Assembly: GCF_006715045.1 (NCBI RefSeq)
Contig: NZ_VFML01000001.1
Coordinates: 6,048,001-6,112,000 of the forward strand
DNA from: Amycolatopsis cihanbeyliensis
Lineage (GTDB): Bacteria > Actinomycetota > Actinomycetes > Mycobacteriales > Pseudonocardiaceae
Length of the DNA stretch: 64,000 nucleotides
Direction of reading: 5' to 3'
This document shows positions 25,111 to 33,619 of this stretch, one piece after another (within the stretch, counting starts at the first letter, position 1; every line of letters begins with the position of its first letter). A model generated the notes under the pieces. The model saw only the letters and a list, made by a program, of their open reading frames with translations. It had not been told where the DNA came from and did not search any database. The position numbers and the translations under genes are program-made.

Positions 25111-25131
25111 ATGTCGGACCGTGACTTCTGA
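25111..25131 (+). CDS. Six-codon ORF, copy 2 (MSDRDF)
   Basis: ATG TCG GAC CGT GAC TTC TGA is preceded by GGAGG (25097-25101) at nine bases. The last five codons and the stop are identical to the upstream copy, and both have an equally good ribosome site although the bases between site and start differ. Conservation of site, reading frame and stop but not spacer suggests selection for translation of the short peptide. Confidence 0.4.
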   Translation: MSDRDF

Positions 25132-25149
25132 GTCCGTTCGTGGGACGTG

Positions 25150-25314
25150 ATGGCGGTGCACGTGGTTCCGTGGGTCGTCGTGAATACCTGCCGCGGATGC
25201 CAGCGTCTGTGCTATGCGAAACCCGGTAACGGTAGCTCCCGGAAGAGAGCATGGTCGGTTGCTGGATGGCGGCCCTCTTCATGCCGGCTGTCACGTTGGG
25301 TGATTCGCCGGTAG
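25150..25314 (+). CDS. Doubtful 54-residue Cys-containing ORF
   Basis: The frame MAVHVVPWVVVNTCRGCQRL continues to CYAKPGNGSS and ends RLSRWVIRR; it has a C-x2-C-x3-C cluster that could bind a metal. The ribosome site is weak (GGGACG) and the last 24 bases overlap the end of the exporter gene on the other strand. It follows the two mini-ORFs in the same direction and is their only possible downstream partner. I give it little weight. Confidence 0.2.
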   Translation: MAVHVVPWVVVNTCRGCQRLCYAKPGNGSSRKRAWSVAGWRPSSCRLSRWVIRR

Positions 25315-26514
25315 GGCCGAGACCTTCTTCCGCGTACCTGCCCAAGCCACCGCGACGGGAACGGCCACCACCAGGCCGATGACGCCGACAAGCGCCACCG
25401 TGTCGACGGTGGAGCCGAGCCATTCCGCGATCGCGCCGCCGAGTGCCACACCGAGTCCCTGAGCTACCCGTAGCCCGGTGCGATAAACGCCACCCGCGCT
25501 GCCGCGCTTGCTGTTCGGCACCCAGGTGTTGAATGTCGCGCTGACCGTGATGATGTACGCGCCGGCTGCTCCGGCGAGGGCCAGCAGCGCCAGCGCGGTG
25601 AAGAGGCTGGGTTGCGCGGCGAAGCCGATCAGGACGGCGACCGAGGCGGTTGCGAGCGCGCCGACCAGCTTGCGCCGGGTTTCGGCCGAGGCGAACTTGG
25701 ACAGCAAGTAGGCGCCGACGATGAAGCCAAGCGGGTCAGCAGCGAGCAGCCAGCCGACCGCGTGCTCCGGCGCGCCGAGTTGGTGGGCGAGTGGCGCAGC
25801 CAGCCCTTCGGGCACGACGGCGAGCCCGACCAGCCAGGACAGGCCGAGCAGTACCCGGAGTCCTGGCTGAGCGAACACCCAGCGAATCGTGCCGAACCAG
25901 GGCTCGTGCGGGCTACCGGCGGCAGGCCTGTGTCGGACCCACCGTCGCACCACGAACGCGCTGACCAGGAACGTCAGCGCGTTCAGCAGCAACGCCCATG
26001 ACGTCCCGATGAGGGAGATCAGTAGGCCACCGGTAGCCAGCCCGACCAGCATCATGACGTTGGTCGTGATGCCACGAAGATCCTGGCTGCGCAGGTAGAG
26101 ATCGTCGTCGGAGATCACTTCCCTGGTCAGCGCGTTCTGCGCGGCGTTGGCCGGCGCGAGCACCAGCTGCACCACGACCACCAGTGCGCAGAGCAGCCCG
26201 AACGGGACGCCGGGGATCGCCATCAGGCCGACCAGGCAAGCCGAGGTGAACGTGCAGGCGGACAGCAATGAACGTCGCGGGTACCGGTCGGCGAGCTGCG
26301 CGAGACCGAGCCCTCCGGCGAGCGCGGGCAGGAAGGTCAGCGCGTACACCGCGGCGGCCCACAGTGCCGAGCCGGTGCGGCCGTACACCAACAGCGCGAG
26401 CGCGACCTTCGCGAGCTGGTCACCCATCACCGACTGTGCCTCGGCGGCCCACAGTGCCCTGAACTCGACGTCGGCCAGCGGCGCTGTCACTCGCGGCGCT
26501 ACGTTGGTACTCAC
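25291..26514 (-). CDS. MFS transporter (exporter type)
   Basis: The 407-residue protein has twelve membrane segments of the major facilitator superfamily. The loop between segments 2 and 3 carries LAQLADRYPRRSLL, a variant of the family's G-x3-D-R-x-G-R-R signature, and the overall pattern resembles drug or macrolide efflux carriers (MefA/DHA3-like). The start is GTG at 26514, whose first base pairs form a GTGA overlap with the stop of a 33-codon upstream ORF, so translation should be coupled. Exported substrate unknown; no antibiotic pathway is beside it. Confidence 0.82.
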   Translation of the reverse strand: MSTNVAPRVTAPLADVEFRALWAAEAQSVMGDQLAKVALALLVYGRTGSALWAAAVYALTFLPALAGGLGLAQLADRYPRRSLLSACTFTSACLVGLMAIPGVPFGLLCALVVVVQLVLAPANAAQNALTREVISDDDLYLRSQDLRGITTNVMMLVGLATGGLLISLIGTSWALLLNALTFLVSAFVVRRWVRHRPAAGSPHEPWFGTIRWVFAQPGLRVLLGLSWLVGLAVVPEGLAAPLAHQLGAPEHAVGWLLAADPLGFIVGAYLLSKFASAETRRKLVGALATASVAVLIGFAAQPSLFTALALLALAGAAGAYIITVSATFNTWVPNSKRGSAGGVYRTGLRVAQGLGVALGGAIAEWLGSTVDTVALVGVIGLVVAVPVAVAWAGTRKKVSALPANHPT

Positions 26515-26612
26515 CGTCCGATCACCTGTCCCCCTCGAAAGCAGCGCGCCATTCCTGCAGGGCAGTCCTCCTTCGACGGAACGGGTCCCGGTCTCACGGG
26601 TGCGACCTCCAT
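26511..26612 (-). CDS. 33-residue leader ORF coupled to MFS gene
   Basis: The ORF MEVAPVRPGPVPSKEDCPAG continues MARCFRGGQVIGR and stops with TGA overlapping the exporter's GTG. A CATACT hexamer (26628-26623) ends ten bases before the ATG, so the transcript would begin almost at the start codon, that is, leaderless. A second ATG inside (MARCF...) has GGAGGA eleven bases upstream. Coupled short ORFs upstream of efflux genes in actinomycetes can act as ribosome-sensing attenuators; that role here is inference. Confidence 0.45.
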   Translation of the reverse strand: MEVAPVRPGPVPSKEDCPAGMARCFRGGQVIGR

Positions 26613-26937
26613 GACAACTTTAAGTATGCCGTTGGCTACGCGGAGACGAACAGGAAACCACGACCGAATCGGACTAAAGGAGGGACCGGCTCGACCACCT
26701 AGGCACATCCGAAAGTCTGAATGAACACTCCGCGTGTCGGCTCCCGGGTTTACGGCCGCTCGGGTGAGCGACCCGCCGGGCACTATCACGGAGCCGATCA
26801 ACAGTCACTCGTTCGGCGCTTCGCGGGTGCCGTTCGTCGCTGCCCCGCGCATGGAACCCCGGCGGTGGTCAACACTGTGCGTAGAGCCAGTTGCAGCATC
26901 AAGGGCTGTGTCGGGGCTGGCCAGTGGGGAGAGAACG
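26613..26937. other. Intergenic region between exporter and SDR
   Basis: The stretch holds the promoter-like CATACT hexamer of the exporter leader on the minus strand and the ribosome site GGGGAGAGA (26926-26934) of the SDR gene on the plus strand. The long frames over it have no domain similarity. I see no strong inverted repeat. Confidence 0.4.
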
Positions 26938-27822
26938 ATGGACATGCTGGAAGGCAAGGCGGTGGTGGTGACCGGTGCCGGGCGCGGGCTCGGCGAGGCG
27001 TTCGCTATACATCTGGCCCAGGCCGGTGCGGCGGTCGTGGTCAACGATGTGGACGCCGAGTTGGCCGAACGCACCGCGGAGAACATTCGCGCGCACGGCG
27101 GACGCGCCGTGGCGAGCGCGGACACCGTGACCGATCCCGCGCGGGCGCAGGCCATCGTCGACCTGTGCGTGCGGGAATACGGCACGATCAGTGGACTGGT
27201 GAACAACGCGGGGGTGAACTACGAAGCGTCACCGTGGCAGGAGGACCCGGAGCAGATTCGGGACCTGATCGAGGTGAACGTGCTCGGGGTGATCTACACC
27301 GGCACGGCCGCGGCCAGGGCCATGGTCGAGCACGGCGGGGGTGGCTCGATCGTCAACGTGTCCTCCGGTGCCTCCCTGGGGCAGCGCAAGCTCGGCACCT
27401 ACGCGGCGAGCAAGGGCGCGGTGGCCTCGCTGACCTACTCCTGGGCACTGGACCTCGAGGAGGCCGGTATCCGGGTCAACGCGGTGTGCCCACTGGCGCA
27501 CACCAGGATGGTCTGGAAGTCGGAGCGGTCGCTGCGCAACTGCCCGCCGGACCGCACGCCTTCCCGGATCGCACCGCTGGTGCTCTACCTGCTCGCCGAC
27601 AGCTCGGACGGCATCACCGGCCAGCTGATCCGGTGCAACGGGCCGCAACTGCACCTGGTCGGCCAGCCCTACCTCAAGGCGCCGATCCTGGAGCGGCCGG
27701 TATGGGACACCGACAGCATCCGGCAGGCCTTCGACGAGGTGTTCAGCGCGCACCTCGAGCCTTATGGACTGGAGAAGCGGGTGCCGCCCCGGCTACGCAA
27801 GTGGACCGAAGGCGCGGCCTGA
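26938..27822 (+). CDS. SDR-family oxidoreductase
   Basis: The 294-residue protein is a classical SDR: cofactor motif TGAGRGLG (about 12-19), NNAG in GLVNNAGVN, catalytic Ser in IVNVSSGASLG, Y-x3-K in TYAASKGAVASL. The C-terminus is extended by about 60 residues beyond the usual ITGQ segment, as in multifunctional hydroxyacyl-CoA-type or mycobacterial SDRs. ATG at 26938 has a good ribosome site. It converges with a long-chain acyl-CoA ligase gene with a three-base gap and may act on lipid or steroid intermediates; the substrate is inferred from context only. Confidence 0.85.
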   Translation: MDMLEGKAVVVTGAGRGLGEAFAIHLAQAGAAVVVNDVDAELAERTAENIRAHGGRAVASADTVTDPARAQAIVDLCVREYGTISGLVNNAGVNYEASPWQEDPEQIRDLIEVNVLGVIYTGTAAARAMVEHGGGGSIVNVSSGASLGQRKLGTYAASKGAVASLTYSWALDLEEAGIRVNAVCPLAHTRMVWKSERSLRNCPPDRTPSRIAPLVLYLLADSSDGITGQLIRCNGPQLHLVGQPYLKAPILERPVWDTDSIRQAFDEVFSAHLEPYGLEKRVPPRLRKWTEGAA

Positions 27823-27825
27823 GGT

Positions 27826-29667
27826 TCAGGTCTGCGCGGTCTCGTACAGCGACTCGATGTCGGGCCGGTAGCGTTCGGCGATGATCCGGCGCTTGAGCTT
27901 GAGCGTCGGGGTGACCTCGCCGGTCTCCGGGGTCCAGGTCTTCGGCAACAGGTGATACCGCTTCACCTGCTCCACCCTGGCCAGGCGGTCGTTGGCCGCC
28001 CGCACCGCACGGTCGATCTCCTCCCGGATCGACGGATGCTCGGCGAGTGCCGTCACGTCCTGGACCTCGATGCCCCGCGCGGCGGCCCACGCGGGGGCGA
28101 TCTCGTCGTCCAGCACGATCAGCGCCGTCACGTACGGCCGCTCGTCCCCGATGGCGACCGCCTGCCCGATCAGCGGATGCTCCTTCAGCAGTCCCTCGAT
28201 CCGGGTCGGTGCGATGTTCTTGCCGCCGGAGGTGATGATCAGTTCCTTCTTCCGGTCGGTGATCGTGACGTAGCCGTCCTCGTCCACCGTGCCGATGTCG
28301 CCCGTGGCCAACCAGCCCTCGGCATCGGTCGCCTGCTCGACCGTGCCGTCGGCGTCGAGATAGCCCGCGAACACGATGGGACCGCGCACCAGCAGCTCGC
28401 CGTCCTCGCCGGTGCGCACCTCGATATCGGCCAGCGCCTTGCCGACGGTGCCCGCCTTGAACGCGGACGCGGTGTTGCCCGTGGCCGCGCCCGTGGTCTC
28501 GGACAGCCCCCAGACCTCCTGGATCTCGACACCGAGACCGGCGAGGAAGTACAGGACCTCGAGCGGCAACGCGGCGGCGCCGCTCACCGCGACCAGCAAC
28601 TCGTCCAGCCCGAGCAGGTGCCGGACCGGTGCCAGCACCGTGCGGTCGGCCTCCGCGATCCGTTCGGCCAGCTCGGCAGGCACTTCCTTGCGCTCGTCGC
28701 GCAGCCGGTAGCCCTGCTGCAGCAGCTCGTTCGCCGCCTCCAGCGCGGTGCGCCGTTCCTCGGGGGCCTGCGCGAGCATGTTCTTCATGCCCGCGACCAT
28801 CTTCTCCCAGACCCGGGGGACGCCGAAGAAGCTCTGCGGTCGCACCGTGCTGAGCGCGCCGACCACGGCGGTCGGGTCGGCGAGGGTGTGTACGTGCCCA
28901 CCGGTGACGATCGGCAGGTAGATCGACAGCTCCCGCTCGGCGATGTGCGCGAGCGGCAGGTAGGCGATGTTGCGCAGGTGCGGCGGCAGCTCATGCAGCT
29001 GCTGGATGGCGAGCGCCTCGTGGATCGCGTTGCGGTGGGACAGCACCACGCCCTTGGGGTCCCCGGTGGTTCCGGAGGTGTAGATCATCGAGAGGGGGTC
29101 GTCCGGCGCGACGGCCTCGCCTGCCCGTTCGAACACCCCGGGGTCGGCGGCGTGCAGCTCCCGGCCTCGCTCCCGCACGGCGGCGAGACTGACGAACCGG
29201 TCGTCGCCCGGGGGCACGGCGGTCTCCTCCACCAGCACGATCCGGGCAAGGGCCGGCAGCTCGTCCAGTACCGGCAGCCAGCGGTCGAGCTCACCCACGC
29301 CTTCGAGCACCGCGATCGGGGCCGCGCTGTGCCGCGCCACAAAGGAGATCTGCTCACTGCTGAGGGTGGCGTAGGCGGTGCACGGGATGGCGGCCAGCTG
29401 GGTGGCCGCGAGGTCGGCGACGAGATGCTCGGGGCGGCTGCCGGCCATGATCAGCATGCGCTGGCCCGCGCGCAGGCCCAGGTCGGCGAGGCCGCGTGCC
29501 ACGGCGGCGATCTCCTCCCGCAGCTGTGACCAGGTGAGCGTCGGAAGGCCCTCCGCGTCCAGCGAGGTCAGCGCGGGCAGGTCGCCGTACTCCATGGCGT
29601 TGCGGCGCAGCAGGCTGGGGATGGTCTTGCCCTCGGTCCTGCCGGCGACGGACGGCTGACTGGTCAC
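27826..29667 (-). CDS. Long-chain acyl-CoA synthetase (FadD15-like)
   Basis: The 613-residue adenylate-forming enzyme has the AMP-binding motif MIYTSGTTGDPKGVV, VWGLSETTGAATGN in the A5 position, WLATGDIGTVDEDGYVTITDRKKELI (A7-A8) and a final GEVTPTLKLKR with the catalytic lysine region. The length and motif set match FadD15/FACL bacterial long-chain fatty acid CoA ligases that activate fatty acids for beta-oxidation or lipid synthesis. GTG at 29667 follows GGAGG. Next on the same strand lies a thioesterase gene. Confidence 0.9.
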   Translation of the reverse strand: MTSQPSVAGRTEGKTIPSLLRRNAMEYGDLPALTSLDAEGLPTLTWSQLREEIAAVARGLADLGLRAGQRMLIMAGSRPEHLVADLAATQLAAIPCTAYATLSSEQISFVARHSAAPIAVLEGVGELDRWLPVLDELPALARIVLVEETAVPPGDDRFVSLAAVRERGRELHAADPGVFERAGEAVAPDDPLSMIYTSGTTGDPKGVVLSHRNAIHEALAIQQLHELPPHLRNIAYLPLAHIAERELSIYLPIVTGGHVHTLADPTAVVGALSTVRPQSFFGVPRVWEKMVAGMKNMLAQAPEERRTALEAANELLQQGYRLRDERKEVPAELAERIAEADRTVLAPVRHLLGLDELLVAVSGAAALPLEVLYFLAGLGVEIQEVWGLSETTGAATGNTASAFKAGTVGKALADIEVRTGEDGELLVRGPIVFAGYLDADGTVEQATDAEGWLATGDIGTVDEDGYVTITDRKKELIITSGGKNIAPTRIEGLLKEHPLIGQAVAIGDERPYVTALIVLDDEIAPAWAAARGIEVQDVTALAEHPSIREEIDRAVRAANDRLARVEQVKRYHLLPKTWTPETGEVTPTLKLKRRIIAERYRPDIESLYETAQT

Positions 29668-29739
29668 GCATGCCTCCTAGCGTCGGTTTCGGGTAACCTA
29701 CGTCACACCAGGCCAACGAGACAGTGCTTCGTCCGTTAT

Positions 29740-30579
29740 TCAGCTCGCGCTGATCCGGTAGACCACCGTGCCCAGGGCGCGGACCCGTTCCCCGCGGTCC
29801 AGCACGACGACATCGCACCAGGTCATCCACGCGTCTCGGGCGGTGATCCGGGCACGGGCGCGGAGTTCCTCGCCCGGCAGCGGGCCGAGGATCTGGGCGT
29901 GCAGCGCGACGGTGGCGCCGCGCAGCCCCGGGCGCGGGGTGCGCACGGTCCACGGGCAGGTTGCCCCGGCCACGTCGATCAGGGTGAGCGCGGCGCCCTC
30001 GTGCATCCGTCCCTCGGCGTCCAGGTTCCGCTCGATGGCGGGGATCTCGAACTCCACCTGCCCCTCGGCGGCCCCGCTGACCCCGACCGCGCGCCGGCGC
30101 AGGTAGGGCAGCTCGGCGACCGCGGCGTTCAGCCCGGCCGGATCGCCACCCGGTGCCTGCGGGACCGCGCCCGCGACCGCGGCGTCGTCCCCGGTGCCGT
30201 CCCGCTGACCGGATACCGCGGCCGAGGCATGCGCGATGTCCCTGGCGTGCCCGTCGCCGATCCGGGTGTCGAAGAAACCGAGTTCGCGCGCCGCGCGCAC
30301 CCGGCGGGTACTCACCGTGAACGGGCCACTCCGGCCGGCCCGGGTGTAGTTCACGTGCAACGAAACCGTGCTCGCCCGCTCGCCGGTGGTGAGGTGCTGC
30401 CCGGAGAGGGCGGCGAGCGCCGCGATCGCGCCGCCGTGCAGCACGCCCCAGCCCGTCAGCCGTTCGTGGTGGGGGAGCGCGAGCCGGCATTCGTGCTCGT
30501 CGAGGTACCCGGCTCGCACCCCGAGGTCGGTGGCGAACGGGTCCCTGCCGAGCCGATCCCGAAGCTCATCCGTGGACAT
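29740..30579 (-). CDS. Double hotdog-fold thioesterase
   Basis: The 279-residue protein contains two PaaI/4HBT-like hotdog domains. The first has GWGVLHGGAIAALAALSG, the second GRMHEGAALTLIDVAG; both carry the family's HGG-like loop with the conserved helix, although the second has HEG. Such double-hotdog proteins hydrolyse acyl-CoA, and TesB-type dimers are related. The start at 30579 (MSTDELRDRLGRDP) is chosen because the first domain begins within 20 residues; a longer frame overlaps the next gene. It lies upstream of the acyl-CoA ligase gene on the same strand. Confidence 0.78.
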   Translation of the reverse strand: MSTDELRDRLGRDPFATDLGVRAGYLDEHECRLALPHHERLTGWGVLHGGAIAALAALSGQHLTTGERASTVSLHVNYTRAGRSGPFTVSTRRVRAARELGFFDTRIGDGHARDIAHASAAVSGQRDGTGDDAAVAGAVPQAPGGDPAGLNAAVAELPYLRRRAVGVSGAAEGQVEFEIPAIERNLDAEGRMHEGAALTLIDVAGATCPWTVRTPRPGLRGATVALHAQILGPLPGEELRARARITARDAWMTWCDVVVLDRGERVRALGTVVYRISAS

Positions 30580-30630
30580 CCCTGGCTCCCCCCTGGTTCG
30601 CCCCGCGCCGTTGCGGGTACTCAGGCAGTG

Positions 30631-31275
30631 ATGACAAAGGACACCAAGCGCACTGTCAAGCGCCTGCTGGAGGTGGCGGGCAAGACGTATGCGGACGAAG
30701 CGGGAATCCGGCTGGCGGACAAGCCCGCGCCGCTGTATCAGCTGCTCGTGCTTTCCGTCCTGCTCTCCACCCGGATCAAGGCACAGATCGCGGTGGCGGC
30801 GGCGAGGGAGTTGCAGGCGGCCGGGTTCGGCACGCCGCAACGGATGCTGGCGGCGACCTGGCAGCAGCGGGTGGATGCGCTCGGCAGGGGCCACTACGTG
30901 CGTTACGACGAGAGCACGGCCACGGCGCTGGGCGAGGGCGCCCAACTGCTGCGCGAGGAGTACCGCGGCGACCTGCGGCGGATGCGCGAGCGGGCGGGCG
31001 GCGACCCGGCCACCCTGCGCAGGCTGTTGAAGCAGGTACCGAAGTTGGGCCCGGTTGGTGCCGAGATCTTCTGCCGTGAGGCGCAGCGGGTGTGGCCGGA
31101 GCTGCGGCCGTACCTGGACCGCAAGGCCGCCAAGGGGGCCGAGCGGCTCGGCCTGCCCACCGACCCCGATGAGCTGGGCACGCTCGTCGGCGGGGCGGAC
31201 CTGGCCCGGCTGACCGCCGCACTCATCCGGGTGACCCTGGACAAGGGCTTGCCGGAGCGGATCCTCGGCCAGTGA
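30631..31275 (+). CDS. HhH-GPD superfamily DNA glycosylase-like protein
   Basis: The 214-residue protein resembles endonuclease III: an N-terminal six-helix region with LYQLLVLSVLLSTRIKAQIA and a helix-hairpin-helix LLKQVPKLGPVGAEIFCRE. It lacks the C-terminal four-cysteine Fe-S cluster of endonuclease III, and the usual L-P-G-V-G hairpin is V-P-K-L-G-P-V-G. Such short HhH-GPD relatives are common in actinobacteria and their lesion specificity is unproven. ATG at 30631 is chosen; GTG three bases earlier is equally possible. Confidence 0.75.
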   Translation: MTKDTKRTVKRLLEVAGKTYADEAGIRLADKPAPLYQLLVLSVLLSTRIKAQIAVAAARELQAAGFGTPQRMLAATWQQRVDALGRGHYVRYDESTATALGEGAQLLREEYRGDLRRMRERAGGDPATLRRLLKQVPKLGPVGAEIFCREAQRVWPELRPYLDRKAAKGAERLGLPTDPDELGTLVGGADLARLTAALIRVTLDKGLPERILGQ

Positions 31276-31293
31276 AGTTAAGCTAACAATGTA

Positions 31294-31319
31294 GTGCAGA
31301 AACTCCAGATAGACTGCAC
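31294..31319. promoter_or_regulatory. Interrupted dyad upstream of tdh
   Basis: GTGCAG (31294-31299) and CTGCAC (31314-31319) flank 14 bases, giving a LysR-style dyad, 62 bases before the GTG of tdh. The LysR gene three genes downstream (33620) is the natural candidate to bind it. Arms are short. Confidence 0.4.
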
Positions 31320-31381
31320 AGTGGCGAGGGGCCAGACTTGGCGTTCCGGAAGGACGCTGTCACTCGCGACATCGGAGGAAC

Positions 31382-32413
31382 GTGAAGGCTCTGGTCAAGG
31401 CCGCGCCGGGACCCGGCCTGGAACTCACCGACGTACCGGACCCGCGGCCCGGGCCGGGGGACGTCCTGGTCCGGGTGCTGCGCACCGGGATCTGCGGCAC
31501 CGACCTGCACATCGACTCCTGGGACGACTGGGCCGCGCGGACCATCCAGGCGCCACTGACACTCGGCCACGAGTTCGCCGGCGAGGTCGTGCAGGTGGGC
31601 TCCGCGGTCACCAAGGTCAAGGCCGGTGATCTGGTCAGCGGGGAAGGCCACCTGGTGTGCGGCACCTGCCGCAACTGCATGGCTGGCCGCCGCCACCTGT
31701 GCGCGAACACGATCGGGCTGGGCGTGCACACCAACGGTGCCTTCGCCGAGTACGCGGTACTGCCGGAACGCAACACCTGGGTGCACGAGCACGCGGTGGA
31801 CCCGGATGTGGCGGCCATCTTCGACCCGTTCGGCAACGCGGTGCACACCGCCTTGTCCTTCCCGGTGGTGGGGGAGGACGTGCTGATCACCGGCGCCGGC
31901 CCGATCGGGCTGATGGCCGCGGCGGTCGCCCGGCACGCCGGCGCCCGGCACGTGGTGGTCACCGACGTCAGCGCGCACCGGCTCGAGCTCGCCCGCAAGA
32001 TCGGCGTGGACCTCGCACTGGACGTGCGCAGGGCGCGGATCGACGAGGTGTACGCGGAACTGCGCATGTCCGAGGGTTTCGACGTCGGGATGGAGATGTC
32101 CGGTCAGCCCTCCGCGCTGCGCGAGATGATCTCCTGCATGACACACGGCGGCCGGATCGCCATGCTGGGCCTTCCCGCCGAGGAGATCGCCATCGACTGG
32201 AGCGCGGTGGTGCTGAAGATGCTCACCGTCAAGGGCATCTACGGCAGGGAGATGTTCGAGACCTGGTACGCGATGTCCGTGCTGCTGCAGGGCGGGCTCG
32301 ACCTCTCCCCGGTGATCACGCACAAGTTTTCCTACACCGAGCACGAGACCGCGTTCGAGACGGCGCGGGGCAGCAACTGCGGCAAGGTCATCCTGGACTG
32401 GACGGAGCACTGA
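31382..32413 (+). CDS. tdh: L-threonine 3-dehydrogenase
   Basis: The 343-residue zinc alcohol dehydrogenase has the catalytic-zinc Cys38 in [14 protein letters not shown], the GHEFAGEVV motif, the structural-zinc cysteines in [16 protein letters not shown] and the NAD-binding glycines in [13 protein letters not shown]. Length and the [14 protein letters not shown] segment fit threonine 3-dehydrogenase, which oxidises L-threonine to 2-amino-3-oxobutyrate with NAD. The stop TGA overlaps the ATG of kbl (TGATG), so both are translated together. GTG at 31382 follows GGAGGAAC. Confidence 0.93.
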   Translation: MKALVKAAPGPGLELTDVPDPRPGPGDVLVRVLRTGICGTDLHIDSWDDWAARTIQAPLTLGHEFAGEVVQVGSAVTKVKAGDLVSGEGHLVCGTCRNCMAGRRHLCANTIGLGVHTNGAFAEYAVLPERNTWVHEHAVDPDVAAIFDPFGNAVHTALSFPVVGEDVLITGAGPIGLMAAAVARHAGARHVVVTDVSAHRLELARKIGVDLALDVRRARIDEVYAELRMSEGFDVGMEMSGQPSALREMISCMTHGGRIAMLGLPAEEIAIDWSAVVLKMLTVKGIYGREMFETWYAMSVLLQGGLDLSPVITHKFSYTEHETAFETARGSNCGKVILDWTEH

Positions 32414-33600
32414 TGTTCGGTGCGATGCGCGACAACCTGCGAGCGGAACTCGACGAGATCAGGGACGCCGGGCTGTACAAGGCGGAGCGGGTGATCGGCA
32501 GCCCGCAGAGCGCCCAGGTGCGGGTGGGCTCGGATCAGCCCGCCGTGCTCAACTTCTGCGCGAACAACTACCTCGGCCTCGCCGATCACCCCGTGCTCGT
32601 CGAGGCAGCCAAGGAGGCACTGGACCGCTGGGGCTTCGGGATGGCCTCGGTGCGGTTCATCTGCGGTACCCAGGAGCCACACAAGCGGTTGGAGGCCAGG
32701 CTGTCGGAGTTCCTCGGCACCGCGGACACGATCCTGTACAGCTCCTGCTTCGACGCCAACGGCGGCCTGTTCGAGACCCTGCTCGGCGAGCGGGACGCGG
32801 TGATCTCCGACGAGCTGAACCATGCCTCGATCATCGACGGGATCCGGTTGTGCAAGGCCCGGCGGTCCCGCTACCGCAACCGGGACATGGCCGATCTCGA
32901 GCGCAAGCTGGAGGAGGCGGCGGACGCGCGCTACCGGCTGATCGCCACCGACGGGGTGTTCTCTATGGACGGCTACCTCGCCCCGCTGGACGAGATCTGC
33001 GCGCTGGCCGAGAAGCACGACGCACTGGTCATGGTGGACGATTCGCATGCCGTGGGTTTCATGGGCCCGACCGGCCGCGGCACGCCGGAGTTGTTCGGGG
33101 TGACCGATCGGGTGGACATCAACACCGGCACCCTCGGCAAGGCGCTCGGCGGGGCCAGCGGTGGCTACGTGTCCGGGCGCGCGGAGATCGTCGAGATGCT
33201 CCGCCAGCGTTCCCGCCCGTACCTGTTCTCCAACTCCCTCGCCCCCGCCGTCACGGCGAGCGCGCTGGCCGCCCTTGACCTGCTCGACTCCTCCGGCGAG
33301 CTGCTCGACCGCCTGCGGGCCAACAGCGAACTGTTCCGCAGGCGGATGACCGAGGAGGGCTTCGACCTGCTGCCGGGTGAGCACCCGATCATCCCGGTGA
33401 TGATCGGCGACGCCGCCGAGGCCGCCCGGCTGGCCGAGAAGCTGCTGGAGCAGGGCGTGTACGTGATCGGCTTCTCCTACCCGGTGGTGCCGCACGGCAA
33501 GGCCCGGATCCGCACGCAGATGTCCGCGGCCCACTCCACGGAGGACGTCAACCGCGCGGTCGACGCCTTCGTGGCCGCCCGCAAGAACCTCACCGGCTGA
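32413..33600 (+). CDS. kbl: 2-amino-3-ketobutyrate CoA ligase
   Basis: The 395-residue alpha-oxoamine synthase converts 2-amino-3-oxobutyrate and CoA to glycine and acetyl-CoA, completing threonine breakdown begun by Tdh. The family pattern is clear: [37 protein letters not shown] in [16 protein letters not shown] and the pyridoxal-phosphate lysine in [15 protein letters not shown]. It starts on the TGATG overlap with tdh and ends 19 bases before a LysR gene that probably belongs to the same transcript. Confidence 0.94.
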   Translation: MFGAMRDNLRAELDEIRDAGLYKAERVIGSPQSAQVRVGSDQPAVLNFCANNYLGLADHPVLVEAAKEALDRWGFGMASVRFICGTQEPHKRLEARLSEFLGTADTILYSSCFDANGGLFETLLGERDAVISDELNHASIIDGIRLCKARRSRYRNRDMADLERKLEEAADARYRLIATDGVFSMDGYLAPLDEICALAEKHDALVMVDDSHAVGFMGPTGRGTPELFGVTDRVDINTGTLGKALGGASGGYVSGRAEIVEMLRQRSRPYLFSNSLAPAVTASALAALDLLDSSGELLDRLRANSELFRRRMTEEGFDLLPGEHPIIPVMIGDAAEAARLAEKLLEQGVYVIGFSYPVVPHGKARIRTQMSAAHSTEDVNRAVDAFVAARKNLTG

Positions 33601-33619
33601 CCTGCGCGAGGATGGCCGG

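Larger units (their letters stand above)
24858..25290. other. Gene-less stretch with repeated mini-ORFs
   Basis: Between the convergently and divergently placed cyclase and exporter genes lie 430 bases of moderate GC. The notable content is two copies of a six-codon ORF with strong ribosome sites (listed separately). A 16-codon frame at 24921 (MGSCPLAGIISPHEYR) with GGAG just before it, and a 54-codon frame at 25150, are the only other translatable candidates. Confidence 0.5.
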
